Assembly: GCF_907164915.1 (NCBI RefSeq)
Contig: NC_061867.1
Span: 21,685,202-21,749,201 of the forward strand
DNA from: Impatiens glandulifera
Lineage: Eukaryota; Streptophyta; Magnoliopsida; Ericales; Balsaminaceae
Length of the DNA stretch: 64,000 nt
Direction: 5' to 3'
A program made the position numbers and the translations under genes. Below are positions 46,014 through 57,352 of this stretch, in pieces. Within the stretch, counting starts at the first letter, position 1. The number at the start of each line of letters is the position of its first letter. The notes below the pieces were generated by a model. The model saw only the letters and a list, made by a program, of their open reading frames with translations, was not told the DNA's origin and did not search any database.

Positions 46014-46331
46014 TACCACGTGGTTAAAAGAGGGAGTGAAATTGCCTTCGAAATCCATCAGCTCCAGTTCGAAATTGGCAACGGTCAGAGGTTAGATTTA
46101 ACACAAAAGGCCAATAAGACCATCCTCCAGTTAACATTGCATCCCCTTTAACCGTAAAAGATAAATAGTTTAGGGTTCGTAAGATATATGCTGTTTATTT
46201 TTTTGAAAAAGAGAAGGAATAGAAAGCTTACCTAACGTCGAGGAGAGAGTGAAATTGCCTTTAAAATTAATCCGCTCCAATTCGAAATCCTCAACGTTGA
46301 AGCTGTCACTCAGCGTCTGTGGATCGAACAT
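46014..46331 (-). pseudogene. Unrecognised exon-like segment and its partial duplicate
   Basis: On the minus strand an ATG at 46331 opens a 33-codon frame, MFDPQTLSDSFNVEDFELER..., which ends at 46232 directly before GTAAGC, a good 5' splice site. About 200 bp further, at 46090-46014, a similar peptide (NFELELMDFEGNFTPS versus DFELERINFKGNFTLS) is encoded. I do not recognise the family. It could be a first exon of a real gene, or a captured and duplicated fragment. No further exons were found downstream. Confidence 0.35.
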
Positions 46332-46344
46332 CGCTCACCCGTCC

Positions 46345-47111
46345 AAAATCCTAAGTAAAAAAATGAATAGGTGAGAAACAGAAAAGTAAAAAAGGAATAT
46401 GTGAGAGAAATAAAAGCTCACAAATATTTGTATTGTTTTACTCTTATTTATGTTTAATGCCCATTAATTTATCATTTATTAAATTTAACGTTTTCTCTTA
46501 TTTATGTCTAATTTTTCATTTATTAAATTGAACGTTTTTTATATTAAGATAAAATAATAAAAATAATAATTAGGAAAGAGAAATTAGTAAAATAAAATAA
46601 AAATAAATTAGTAAAGTTAAATTAATAATTATGGTAATTATGATGAGAGAGAAACAATTATAAAATGTTAAAACAATATAATAAGTCTATGTGAGCTATG
46701 GTAAGAGCGTGGATGTCACCCTACATTTATTTTAGTAAGCATTATTATATATATATATATATATAGATTAGTCTCGGTGAGAATAATCTATTCATATTTG
46801 TTTTGAGAGTGCACACTCGTTTCACGTCGATTATTGTTCAAAATATGGTAACATAAGTGCTTTTATTAAGACATGAAATATATTTGTAGTTATATTTAAT
46901 TTGATTATGTAGCAAAGTGATTATTAATATAAATCATGCATATTAACTAATAATATGATGATTCATGTTCATTCATAATATGTATGATCATTTAAAAATT
47001 TATATACATATATAAATAATTTTTTATTTTCTATCTATTTTATTTTAATAGATAATTTTGAAATTTGTCACAAATTATGTGTTCTTTGATTGACAAAGAT
47101 TTGTTATAGAA
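46345..47111. other. Unassigned sequence
   Basis: AT-rich; no feature beyond a short (TA)n at 46748-46764. Confidence 0.45.
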
Positions 47112-48017
47112 TGTTAAGGATTATGTTTCAGTTAATAATAGTTCGGTTTTTAGAGTGAATAAGCCGGAAACAAAAGAAAAGACACGAGACAAGATTTTTT
47201 ATGGATGTTCGGAGTAAACCCTCCTACGTCACCCCTTCTCAGATTATGAAAATGATCTCCACTAACTTTGAATGTTACAACACTCACAACTGTCGGACGA
47301 GCATAACTCACTACTCATCGGTTACACCACTTCACTCTGATGTAATACAATAACACAATACAACAACAATGTTTTTTGTAAATGAAATTGCTATTTAGGA
47401 TCGCGCGTGAGATTTCTTTCTCTCTCTTAAGATTTCAGAACCGTGTTAAATGAAGTCCATTCGTCTTCATTTTATAGTGAATAATGTCCTAACGGTCATT
47501 TTCTTCACTCTCCGTAGGATTGGTCAGTTTGAAACCACTCCGGTTCAGAGATATTGCGTGCACGTTTCATTTTTCTGACACTTGGCAAGCATGCATATAC
47601 CGGTCAGGTATTGATGACGTGAGCGGCTTGCAGTTTTGGACACATGTGAAACATGCACATTCCGGCTGTCTGATTCGGATCTTCGGATAATCAGATCATC
47701 ATTGTTTTTATTGCATGCTTCTAATTAGGATCTTATCATCTTGAATTTTCCCAAGAAGCATCTATTTCGTCATATTACGTCATCGTGTATTTCGAAGTTT
47801 CCGGTTGATCTTCTCGTAATATGGTCGGTCTGGTTGAGATGTTGAAGTCGGTTCCTCTTGATCATGACTTGATCTTCTGGAGCCAGATTACTTTGATATA
47901 TTCTCCAGCCGGTTTATGCGGTCTCCAGCCGGTAGCTTGATCTGTTTCTACACATGAAAGTTGAGATTAATTTAGTTCTCTGGCCGTTTAAAATTAACTT
48001 ACTTAATTTTTCTAACA
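47112..48017 (-). repeat. Isolated LTR related to the element E family
   Basis: On the minus strand it begins TGTTAGAAAAATTAAG (48017) and ends at TTAACA (47112). Its 3' part (complement of 47170-47245) reads GAAGGGGTGACGTAGGAG...CTCCGAACATCCATAAA, which also occurs in element E's LTRs (near 50920-50965). It lacks E's palindrome array. No gag follows, and clear matching 5-bp flanks were not found, so it may be a solo LTR or a truncated element. Confidence 0.55.
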
Positions 48018-48079
48018 TATATAATATTTTTAGCTTCTATTAATGCATCCACAATTTTCTCTGCTTGCTTCTCAACTTT

Positions 48080-48330
48080 AAGTTCTATTAATGTTTCCAC
48101 AATTCTCATTTTCAAGTAAAATGAGTACACAAAAAATGTTAGTAATTGTTTCAACACTTATATTAGAAAACAAAATGACATGCATACCTTTTTGCAACAA
48201 AATACTGACAATGTTTTCAACTTTTGAACCACAAATGTTGGCAATGGTTTCAACTGTAACAAGAACTATTTTCAAGTCACATGAGTACACAACAAAATTT
48301 TCACTCTCCTTGGATAGGTGATTAACTCCC
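48080..48330 (-). other. Open frame with internal repeat, unrecognised
   Basis: A minus-strand frame of about 85 codons contains a repeated pattern (TVETIANICGSKVENIVSIL and SVETITNIF). The underlying DNA repeats TTTTCAAGT...ATGAGTACACAACAAAA at 48108-48135 and 48272-48298. No known domain is apparent, and it may be a non-coding duplication. Confidence 0.25.
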
Positions 48331-48339
48331 TTCAACAAG

Positions 48340-49298
48340 ACAAGTTCTAATAAGATGGAATCTCAGTATTGACAATAATTTTGTTAAACTACTTACTCTC
48401 TTAACTTTTTTTCTCCTAACATCATTCAACTCCAAATTAAGGTGTCCCCACAGATATAAATGAAAATAGAAACTGGTGTAAGAAACATAATAAGGAGTAA
48501 GAAACATAAATAAGTAGCTACGGTTTGTTACGTGTAAGTGATAAATATTAGATTCTACCAAAAAAAACATTCTATAAAAAATATTATATGACAGAAGCAT
48601 ATTTCTCTAAGCTTTTCACGTTATTTATTTTTTTCAATTGGCAAAATTATGTGAAATGTGTAGTGATATAACACATATATAGTTATTAATGAACACTATA
48701 ATTGTTATAAAAATAGCAAAAACACAAACTAAGCATAACTCTAACCACCACTTGTTTGTATTTATTTATACTAGTAAGTTGAAGACACCTCTACAAATTC
48801 TCACGTCAATATAAATGAGAAGTAAGAATAAATTGGTGAATTACATACCTTAACTTCCCTCAAATTAAGACATTCTTTCCAAGCGTTATATTTTCTCTTC
48901 ATTATTTTAATAGTAATCTACACAAACATACACAATCAGACTAATAATAAAAATAATTTATGTGTTTAAAGGTACATATTTTCAATACCTACACCTACAA
49001 CTATATGCCACTACACTTATTTATCATCATTGTTCAATATCCTAATTGATTACATTATATTCTATTTATACTACTATTCTAACCAACTATACTAACTTCA
49101 TATCATATTAACTACTATTAATACTAATTAAATTATCTAACTACAAACACATGACATAACCCACCAACATGATAGTTTTTAATGTTGTGGTTAAACACCA
49201 ATAAAAGAATTAAATAACACACAAACAATATTTGAAACCAAACATGACATCAAATAATGACGATAGTTTTTCTTTTAAAGTGAAACCTTACATACTTA
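48340..49298. other. Unassigned sequence
   Basis: Intron-like AT-rich DNA with several GGTATGT-type donors on the minus strand (for example near 48845). No exon can be supported. Confidence 0.4.
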
Positions 49299-49556
49299 AA
49301 ATTGTATGTGGCAGAACTAATAGAAGTTAGCATTGTGAGGGGAACTAGTAAAATAAGTCATTCTTTTAGTCATTTGAAAGTTCAATTGAGTGAGGATTCA
49401 GAAAAATCTGTCTTCTCATCTTGGACTGAGCATAAACATTCTTCGAGCAATTCAACTTGCTTAACATCGCTTTTCACGTCGTGTTCTTGAGCATTTGTCT
49501 TGTTTAAATTCATTGACAATACCAATTGAGGTTTTATAAAAGGCTTATTATTATTA
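49299..49556 (-). pseudogene. Possible host exon interrupted by element E, unrecognised
   Basis: A minus-strand frame, open from the element E boundary to about 49299, reads NKPFIKPQLVLSMNL ... VKQVELLEECLCSVQDEKTD. The composition is unlike the AT-rich surroundings and looks coding. On the far side of element E (58954 onward) the same frame continues as an asparagine run from (AAT)n, then SHTA-like residues read backwards to an AG at about 58979 that could be a 3' splice site. So element E may have landed in an exon. The protein is not recognised. Confidence 0.35.
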
Positions 49557-51106
49557 TGTTGGGAAAAATTAAAAACAAAGTAAAGAAAAGAGTTAATTAA
49601 GTGAGAAATAATTAACTTAGAAATAAACAAACGTTGTGAAACATTAAACAACAGAATTTTAATGATGTTTAAGAAGAATAAATCTAGTTGTTTAAATAGA
49701 ATAAAGCTAAGTTGTCTATTTGTTTTGTGCGGGTGTTTAAGACTATGCTAATTTAGACGTGGTCTAAGAAAGCTAAATAAACGTGTAACATAGTTAGACG
49801 TGTTAGTCTAACTCCTTTGGACTTGGTCTAAAGGAAAACGTAGTTAGACGTGGTAGTCTAACTTTTTAGACTTGTTCTAAAGGAAACGTAGTTAGACGTA
49901 GTAGTCTAACTCCTTTCGACTTGATCTAAAGGGAAACGTAGTTAGACCAGGTCGTTTAACTTCTTTAAACATGGTCTAAAGGGATGTGTAGTTAGACAAG
50001 GACGTCTAACTCCTTTAGACTTGGTTTAAAGGGATGCGTAGTTAGACGAGGTCCTCTAACTCCTTTATACTTGGTCTAAAGGGATGCGTATTAGACGAGG
50101 TCGTCTAACTCCTTTAGACTTGGTCTAAAGGGATTCGTAGTTAGACGAGGTCGTCTAACTCCTTTAGACTTGGTCTAAAAGGATGCGTAGTTAGACGAGG
50201 TCATCTAACTTCTTTAGACTTGGTCTAAAGGGATGAATAGTTAGACGAGGACGTATAATTCCTTTAGACTTGGTTTAAAGGATACGTAGTTAGACGAGGA
50301 CGTCTAACTCCTTTAGACGAGGACGTCTAACTCCTTTAGACAAGGTCTAATGGATCACGTCTAATTCCTTACTTTAGAAACCGTTTGAAGAAAGCATACC
50401 TCTAACCATGATCAACTAGTTGTCTGCTACTCCTGCTCCACTCACTTCTGTGCAGTCTGTCAATCCAGCTAATTGTATAAAATGAACAAACGCCATGTAC
50501 ACAAATATCCTTCCAACTGCTTGTCTAGTACAAAACAACTTCAAAGGATATTCGGCGCACTACCATTTCGGTATGGCCACAATCCATTTTCTCAGAGTCT
50601 GATGCATTCTGTTACTATGGGCGGCCTTCTAACGGACACTTGCCACGTGTGCAAAAAAAGATTCGACCGTTGGTGTCCTTCTACTACAAATAGATGCTCA
50701 AGGAAAACGAATGAATCTCTTAGTTACCGAATTCATAAGTTTACTCTTGCTCTTACTGATCTATATCATCATTCAAGCTTAAGAGAGAAAATCAATTATT
50801 GTCTAGATGTGAGAATATTGTAAGTTTAATAGACGTTATTTTATTCAACAGAAAGTTAGCTAGCTTAGTAAGTTGTATTCGATTCAAAGTATTTAATGGA
50901 TATACTTCCGGTTGTGAAAGAAGGGGTGACGTAGGAGTGTTATCTCCGAACATCCATAAAACTCCATGTGTTCTTTACTTTCTTCCATTTACCTTCCATC
51001 CGTTCAAAGTTTCAAATCCGATGAACACTTTCGCACTTGAATCTTTTATTATTTGCTGTTATTAATAGTTAGACCCTAGTCTCTATTGTTAGCACCAATC
51101 CTATCA
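49557..51106 (+). repeat. 5' LTR of element E
   Basis: TG...CA ends, colinear with 57353-58948. Parts in order: AT-rich start, the 11-unit dyad array (49790-50350), a TATA-like GTATAAAATG at 50477-50486, and a downstream part with GGGGTGACG and CCGAACATCCATAAAACTCC. Small frames inside (50473-50823) are repeated in the other LTR with changes and are not genes. Confidence 0.93.
49790..50350. repeat. Array of 11 dyad-bearing 50-bp units in the 5' LTR
   Basis: The consensus unit is about 50 bp and has two palindromic blocks, TTAGACGAGGTCGTCTAA and TTTAGACTTGGTCTAAA, linked by CTCC and by GGGATGCGTAG. Eleven units are counted. The last carries an additional dyad. Confidence 0.95.
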
Positions 51107-51107
51107 A

Positions 51108-51120
51108 TTGGTATCAGAGC
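51108..51120 (+). other. Primer-binding site of element E
   Basis: TTGGTATCAGAGC, complementary to methionine tRNA, lies one base after the LTR end. Confidence 0.9.
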
Positions 51121-51159
51121 CTCGTTTTCTATTTTCAAACTTCTAAAGAATCTGTATCA

Positions 51160-52740
51160 TGACTTAAGATCCCGGCTCCTCAACATTCCTATGTTTTCGA
51201 AAGAAAACTAATCGTGTGGAAGAAGAGGAGTTTGTGCTCATCTTGCTTCCTTAGATGATGACATGTGGAGTGTCTTCACAAAAGGTTCTATCAAAATAGA
51301 GAAAGACAAATCTGAGTGGACAAATGAAGACAAGAGGAAGAACAACCTCGACAACCTGGCCATGGATATCTTATATAGATCTTTTGACGACAACATGTTT
51401 AACTATATTATATCATGCGATTCTACCAAAGAAGTTTGGGAAAGGCTCACTCAACTTTGTGAAGGCAAAGAGAAAACCAAAGAACACAAGATTACGGTTT
51501 CCACGAAACAGTTTGACAACTTTAAAATGCGTCCTAGAGAGACGATGTCTGAGTTTGATGCAAGATTCAGCAAAATCGTCACCACTCTCTATTCTGGGAA
51601 AGACCTACAGCAACAGAGAGATTTCTATAAATGTCATGCGAGTTTTACCTAAGGAGTGGGACATTAAGACTATGGAGATGATGGAGTCCAAAGACCTCAA
51701 TAAGATGGAGCTCTTTGACTTGCTTGCCAATCTAAAGGCCTATGAGTTTGAGTTGAACTACAGGAATAAAGAGGAACACCCCACATCAACCATCATAACC
51801 AAGTCTTTAGTGACTGCTGAGGAGCCACCAGTTGCCACTAAAGTAAAGACGACTACCTAGAAGCTCAGCAAGGACGCGATGGCTCTCTTCGTGAAGAAAT
51901 TTGACAAATTCATGAAGAAGAGCAATTCTAATTCAACACTTCAAACAATAACAATGATGATAAGACAAACTCTAAGGTTAACGTGAAGTGTTTTAACTGT
52001 GGCAAAATAGGTCATTACATATCGGAGTGCAATAAGCCAAAACGTGATGAGAAAAATAAAGACAACGAGAAAGAGCTGAAGGCTCTCATGGAGGCTGACA
52101 GCAAGGCTAAGTGGATCCAAAGCGACTCAGAAGACTCATCATCTAGTGATAGTGATGATAAAGAGGTTGCTTATTTCATGGGAAGATAAGAGGAAGATTC
52201 TGAGGTATTTGATTTCTCTTCAGAAGAGTTTATACGAAATGACTTAGTTATTGCACTCAATGACATGGTCATGGAGTATAGAAAGTTATCTGAATCTCAA
52301 ACTGAAATAAGGTCAAAATATGAAATCGATAAACCTATTTTATCTCAATCTACTGAATATTTTTCTTTGAAAACAACATGGTCGAGATCTTATCTGAAAA
52401 TGAGAAACTTAAAGAAAAGGTTCAAACAATGTTTTCTGAAAACTAACGTTTCACTTATATTTTCAGTTCTTGGACAAGGTCTAGAGAAGCTGTCAAATAT
52501 CAGATTAGTCTATTAAGGCCTGCCGGATGCAAATCCGGTTTAGGATATGACAAAGTTATCCCAGATAAGTCTAGTGAAAAGTTAAAGTCAGTAGCAGACA
52601 AGTTTAAGCCAATAAGCTTTGTCAAAGGGAGTTTAACTAATAATAGAACTAATCCAAGCTGTGAGGATCTAACATTAAAGAATGAGATTATTTATGTTCC
52701 GCTAACTATAAGCTGGTTGAAACTTAGAAAGGAAGGCTAG
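51160..52740 (+). pseudogene. Element E gag, broken by frameshifts
   Basis: Reading starts near 51160 and is open from 51263. It gives DDDMWSVFTKGSIKIEK, then TKEVWERLTQLCEG and TKQFDNFKMRPRETMSEFDARF (in part), the copia gag core. It shifts frame at about 51610 (MRVLPKEWDIKTMEMMESK; DLLANLKAYEFELNYRNKEE) and again before the CCHC knuckle CFNCGKIGHYISEC (51987-52028). An acidic serine-rich stretch (SDSEDSSSSDSDDKE) and LVIALNDMVMEYRKL follow, to about 52516. The order matches 15331-16232 and 36152-36960. Gag would bind and package element RNA; this copy is disabled. Confidence 0.88.
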
Positions 52741-53880
52741 AAAGTCTGGAATATCATAATCTGACAAGAAGTTAAGGTATCACCTGCTAGTAGGAAGACG
52801 TCTACTAAGCCTAAATCATACGCACTAATCAAAACACAAAATTAGAAGTCCATCAGAATAACTTAAAAACGGATTCCTAAATGACTGATTGACCGAGGAC
52901 CCAAATGAATGTGGGTACCAGAAGCTGTAAATACATTTTGTGTAGGTGATACAGGACAGCTGCATGGAGGAAACTTGGAGTACACTCTTTTAAGAACATG
53001 CTCCAACAGTTCAACAAATGGCACATTTGCCACTCCCAAGGACTAAGTTTTCTTCCTTAAAATTATTTTTGGATATTGAGGGCCTCAAATCACTTATTTA
53101 TTTGTTTAAAATATGAATAAATTGAGGGGGAAATTTAATGTTTAAAATGTTCAGATAGATGCATGTAGACGAAAGCTTTAATCGGTCTAATAGACGAGGT
53201 CATCTAAAAGAAAAGAAAGTACTTAGACGTATATTTTCTTTTGCAGTCTGTGCTTCTGAGTTGGATAATTGTTTTGGTTTAAAACCTACGCAGGTTAGAC
53301 GTATGAAAGACAAGCGTAGTTAGATGCTCATGTCTAACCAGACACACGTCTAACACGTGTTGTTCAAGCGTAATTAGACGTCTACGTCTAATAGAGTTCT
53401 AGATGTCTGTAAGACAAGCGTAATTAGATGCCTGTGTCTAATAGACGCCTATCCAACCTAGACGCTAGAATGTAGATAGCGAGTTAGACGTCTAACTATG
53501 TGTGCAGTTAGACGCTTCATCTTCAGACTAATTGAGGGCAACTGTAATATGTGTTGTCATCTAATCTTTCCCGCCCAAATATTACAACAATAATTTTCTA
53601 AATTCGAATAACTTAAAGACATATGTCTCTCAATATTAAAGAAAATAATTAATATACCCTTAAATATTTAAATATTTTAAAAAAAACTCAGTTAATGATG
53701 ACTACTTTTGGGAAAAAGCGTATAAAATTAATTGATGGGTTTTCTTTTTCAAAAAGTGATGGTTAAACATGTGATTGTTCAAATTCTATTTGAAGACAGT
53801 TTGCATGTGTTCTGGGTTCTTACACTTCCTATTTTCATAGAACCCTAGATTTATCTCTGTCTTATCTATAAGAAACTTTG
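52741..53880. other. Element E internal non-coding region with TTAGAC dyads
   Basis: Gag peters out near 52940 (WVPEAVN, the usual end before protease), but no protease follows. A purine tract AATTGAGGGGGAAATTT lies at 53119-53135. From 53160 to 53545, spaced dyads such as TTAGACGTCTACGTCTAA (53374-53391), TTAGATGCCTGTGTCTAA and TTAGACGTCTAA occur, most after GCGTAATTAGA or GCGTAGTTAGA, as in the LTR arrays. The TATA-like and leader sequence 53800-53910 precedes the second ORF. Confidence 0.7.
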
Positions 53881-53914
53881 CTTATCTCCATACTATTTGT
53901 TTCTTAAACTCAAA

Positions 53915-56900
53915 ATGGCTGACAAGAAAGTTATCTCTCTTGCTCACAACACCCTGCAGGTGGATTTTGATTATGTCTACTCTATCGATCAACATGATGT
54001 CGTTGAAATGTTTTGTTCTCTCGAATACTCTAGCCTCAGGAAATATCTCGGCGATCCTTATGTTTTCTACGAAAAGGAGATCCGTGAGTTTTTCAAGACG
54101 ACGAATGTGGTTGGAGACACAATAACGGCGACTATGAACAAAAAGTCTATCTCATTCGATGAATCGATGTATGTTGAGTTCTTTGAAGTATCATCAAAGG
54201 GTCACACATTTGACATAGTGCTTTAGCCGAAACTATTTCGGAAATGCAGGTCGTCTTCTCAAACGATGGAAGATCGATCAGACTGAACGGGAAGAGGAAG
54301 GTCCTAAAGCCCCACTATATTCTTCTAAACGATATTGTAGCGAAGGATCTTTAGGGCAGGGCAGGTTCATTCGACTTGTATAGCCAAGACCGATTCGACT
54401 GGTTCATGGAGCATCTCGGTGTTCCTATGGGCGTGAGGCTGTTAACTCATGTCGTATTTTCACCAACTTCTCCATGAAGTGCACCATAGCAAGATTGAAT
54501 CTCTCAAAGGAAATGAATCATAGTTCATCTAGCCAACAAACGAGTGGCTAGTCGGTCACTCAGTTTAAACGCCAAGCTACATCCATCCATTCTACAGGCG
54601 CTAAAAGAGCCAAATCATTAGTAATGGAGTCTACGGCTAGATCTAATAGCCGAAAGAAAGCGCCGAAGAAGGATTTTGGAGCAGTTGACTCCATTTCTAA
54701 AAGGGTAAGACAAGGAATTTCTCCCCTCGCCGCCATTCATATCTCGTCACTTTTCGCCCTCTCCTAGTCCGATGAAGAAGCGAGCTAGGTCATCTGGTCA
54801 TGCCGTTGATCAGACGAAGGCGTCTAAGGCGTCTAAGATAACCAAGAAGTCTACCAAGGTAACTTCCTCTACTCCTCTGGCCGTAGTGCGTAGTATTGAT
54901 GTTCCTATATTGGAACAAGCTAAAGGACCAACTATTGAGCTAGTTGGTCCAAATATTGAATGCTTTGATAGGAAATTATCTCATGTCCTTCTTTAAGAAT
55001 CAGTAGCTGTTGAGGCTACTGATAATGTCAATATTGTTGATGAAACAGAGTAGGTAATCGCTCTAACTCTTCTTACTGTAAAATCCTCTAAACAAGCTCC
55101 CATTCAGTCAAATGTTGAGACACTTATTGATGAAATTGTTAAAGAGCCACCCGCTGCTAAAGGAATGGAAAGAGTGTTTATACTTCTAGAAGGGGTCATT
55201 CTGAAGGTTATGTCACCTTATGAAATCATGAGAGCAGTTAGGGAGCTCCTAGCATCACCTTCAGAAAACCTATGCCCCTCCCAAACTAGTTGTAATTCTT
55301 GGAAAGGGAAAAGGCATTGCTGAAGAAATTCTGGAAAAAGGTTTCGGAGGTCAGTTACATTATTAATCTTGTCATGGAACAAGTTGAAGAGAAAGTGGCT
55401 AAGAAGATTGAAATCTTCGTCACCTGGGTGAATCACAAGTTAATCACCCAATTTGATGAAATTATCCCAGGGGGCGAGATTGAAAAGGAATGGAAGAAAT
55501 TAATCAAGATGGAGAAGAGAGTCAAGAAATGGGAAAAGACTTTTAAGGTCACTAAGACCTCAAAATAAAAGATCTCATAGTAGTGAATATTATGTGTCAT
55601 TCTCTCTTTCCCCTACTTGAGGCAAGAAGGCTAATTTCAACCCGCTTGACAGGATGCTCTTGCAGAGCAGAATGCATTGAAGCGACTCGATTTGATTATG
55701 AATGACTACTTCTCCATAGTCCTTCAACACCTTTACTTCACCGAGTCTTCCCAGTTGAACTTGTTTGATGATATGTCTTGTAGTCAAGACGAGCCGATGC
55801 AAATCATTGAAGATGATCAGACTATTTTCGAAGAAGACGAGTAAGTTGTTTCTCATCTCATTGAGCTGGCCAATATATCATTTGAAGAAAAGCGCTTAAT
55901 GGCCCAACATATCGTTGAACAAACTCTTGTCTTGGTTCAATCTAAAATCTACATAGAAGAGGAAGTAGTTGTTGTTAAAGCTAATCAGACGCCCATTCCA
56001 CAGAAGGTGACATCTGAAGTGGCTCCTCCTATATCTGAAGCATAAAAATCTCCATTGGTTGATCAGTCACTAGAGTCACAAGCTGAAGGGAACCCTTGAA
56101 GCAAGTAGATTCCGAGAAGATTCTCTCTACAGAGGAGGGACAATCTAAAAAAGATGAGTCATCCTCATCCTCAGAAGAAGCACCAGTGGAAGAAAATCTT
56201 ATTCCTTCTCCTCTTGTTCATCGATCATCCCCCATCAGGACAGCTGCATATATTGTTGACAACGTTGCTGATCCACCTCTTCACTCTGAAGATATTTCAG
56301 AGTGTATTAATCAGATATGTGTCTATATTCTAAATGAATAAGATCAGTCTAAGGATGCATCAAAGGCTCCCTTTTCCCCTCCCAAAGATAAAGAACTAGA
56401 GCGTTCTTTACAAATGAATGTGTATGTAAGCCCCATTCGCACTGCTCCAGCTTGTTCCCAATCCGTATCATTGGTTGCTTAGTCTTTTGAAGATGCTTCT
56501 CCTGGAGGAGAACACTTTTTAATTCAATCATGAATGTGCTGAGTTCTATGCAGCAGAATATAATGAACATATCGTCCAGATTGGATAATCTTGAAAAGGG
56601 TACTACTTTAAGTAAAGAAGATGTCTCTTCCATTCTTTTCACCTAAAAAGAAACTGAGAAATTTTGAAGTGAAATACATATGAAGTCAACATCTTTAATA
56701 GTTAGTACAAGAAGTTTGAATTTTTTTTCTTTAAACGACAATCAGATCATCATGCTGAAACTAAGACTTTTACACTAGAGCTTCACCAAGATATAATATC
56801 CGCAATGGAACTTATTCGGGCACAAGTGATGGAGATGTCAAACTCGTTAAGTAGATTATAGGTTGGGCGAATAGAGCAGGTTGATACATTTGAAAGGAAA

Positions 56901-57160
56901 TTTCAAGCTATAGAAGAGGCTGAAGCTGCTGTTAAGAATGATATAGCTCTTGTTACCCTGATAATGTTCAAAAGGGGGGAGGAAGCAAAAGTGGGGGATC
57001 AACGTCCACTAGAGGAACTCGATCGAAATCAAAGTGAAAAGCTGCTGAAGGTGACGAAGACAGTTGTGCACTAGAAAAAGGAGGTCCAGGTCGTGGAGGC
57101 GACAGAGTTGGTGGCAGTGGAAGCCGAGCGATCACTCGATTCCATAACATCCTAACTGGC
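53915..57160 (+). pseudogene. Extra ORF region of element E, non-retroviral, broken
   Basis: An ATG at 53915 opens a frame (MADKKVISLAHNTLQVDFDY) that is open to 54226. It continues past stops as ETISEMQVVFSNDGRSIRLNGKRK, KPHYILLNDIVAKDL and AGSFDLYSQDRFDWFMEHLG. A basic linker follows (54772-54930, KKRARSSGHAVDQTKASKASK), then acidic, serine-rich and coiled-coil stretches (55300-55568; 56096-56341) to about 57160. The opening domain resembles, from memory, predicted proteins present in many copies in Gesneriaceae gene sets, where they seem to travel with retrotransposons. The function is unknown; none of the copia pol motifs is present. At least eight stops or frameshifts disable it. Confidence 0.7.
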
Positions 57161-57338
57161 GAATAAATGCTTGAAAGCGGCGCAAATCTAAGAGTGAAAA
57201 GGGACGGACCCTAAATCTTTCTCTACGTTTCTCGTACTTCAAACTTATGCTTGAATACTTTGGTGAACTACTTTGATTTCAATCTTATTTGATGGTATTT
57301 ATTTTTATTTAATAAGGTTGCATAGTTTTAACATCATC

Positions 57339-57352
57339 AAAAAGGGGGAAAT
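57339..57352 (+). other. Polypurine tract of element E
   Basis: AAAAAGGGGGAAAT lies directly before the 3' LTR; it is the start point for plus-strand DNA synthesis in LTR elements. Confidence 0.88.

Noticed and set aside
49790..50350. CRISPR or tRNA-like array in the LTR
   Set aside because: Units are contiguous with no unique spacers, and are duplicated in the other LTR. It is a minisatellite with dyads.
50473..51065. Plus-strand ORFs in the 5' LTR of element E
   Set aside because: They lie wholly in the LTR and are altered or broken in the other LTR (58237-58595). They match no domain.
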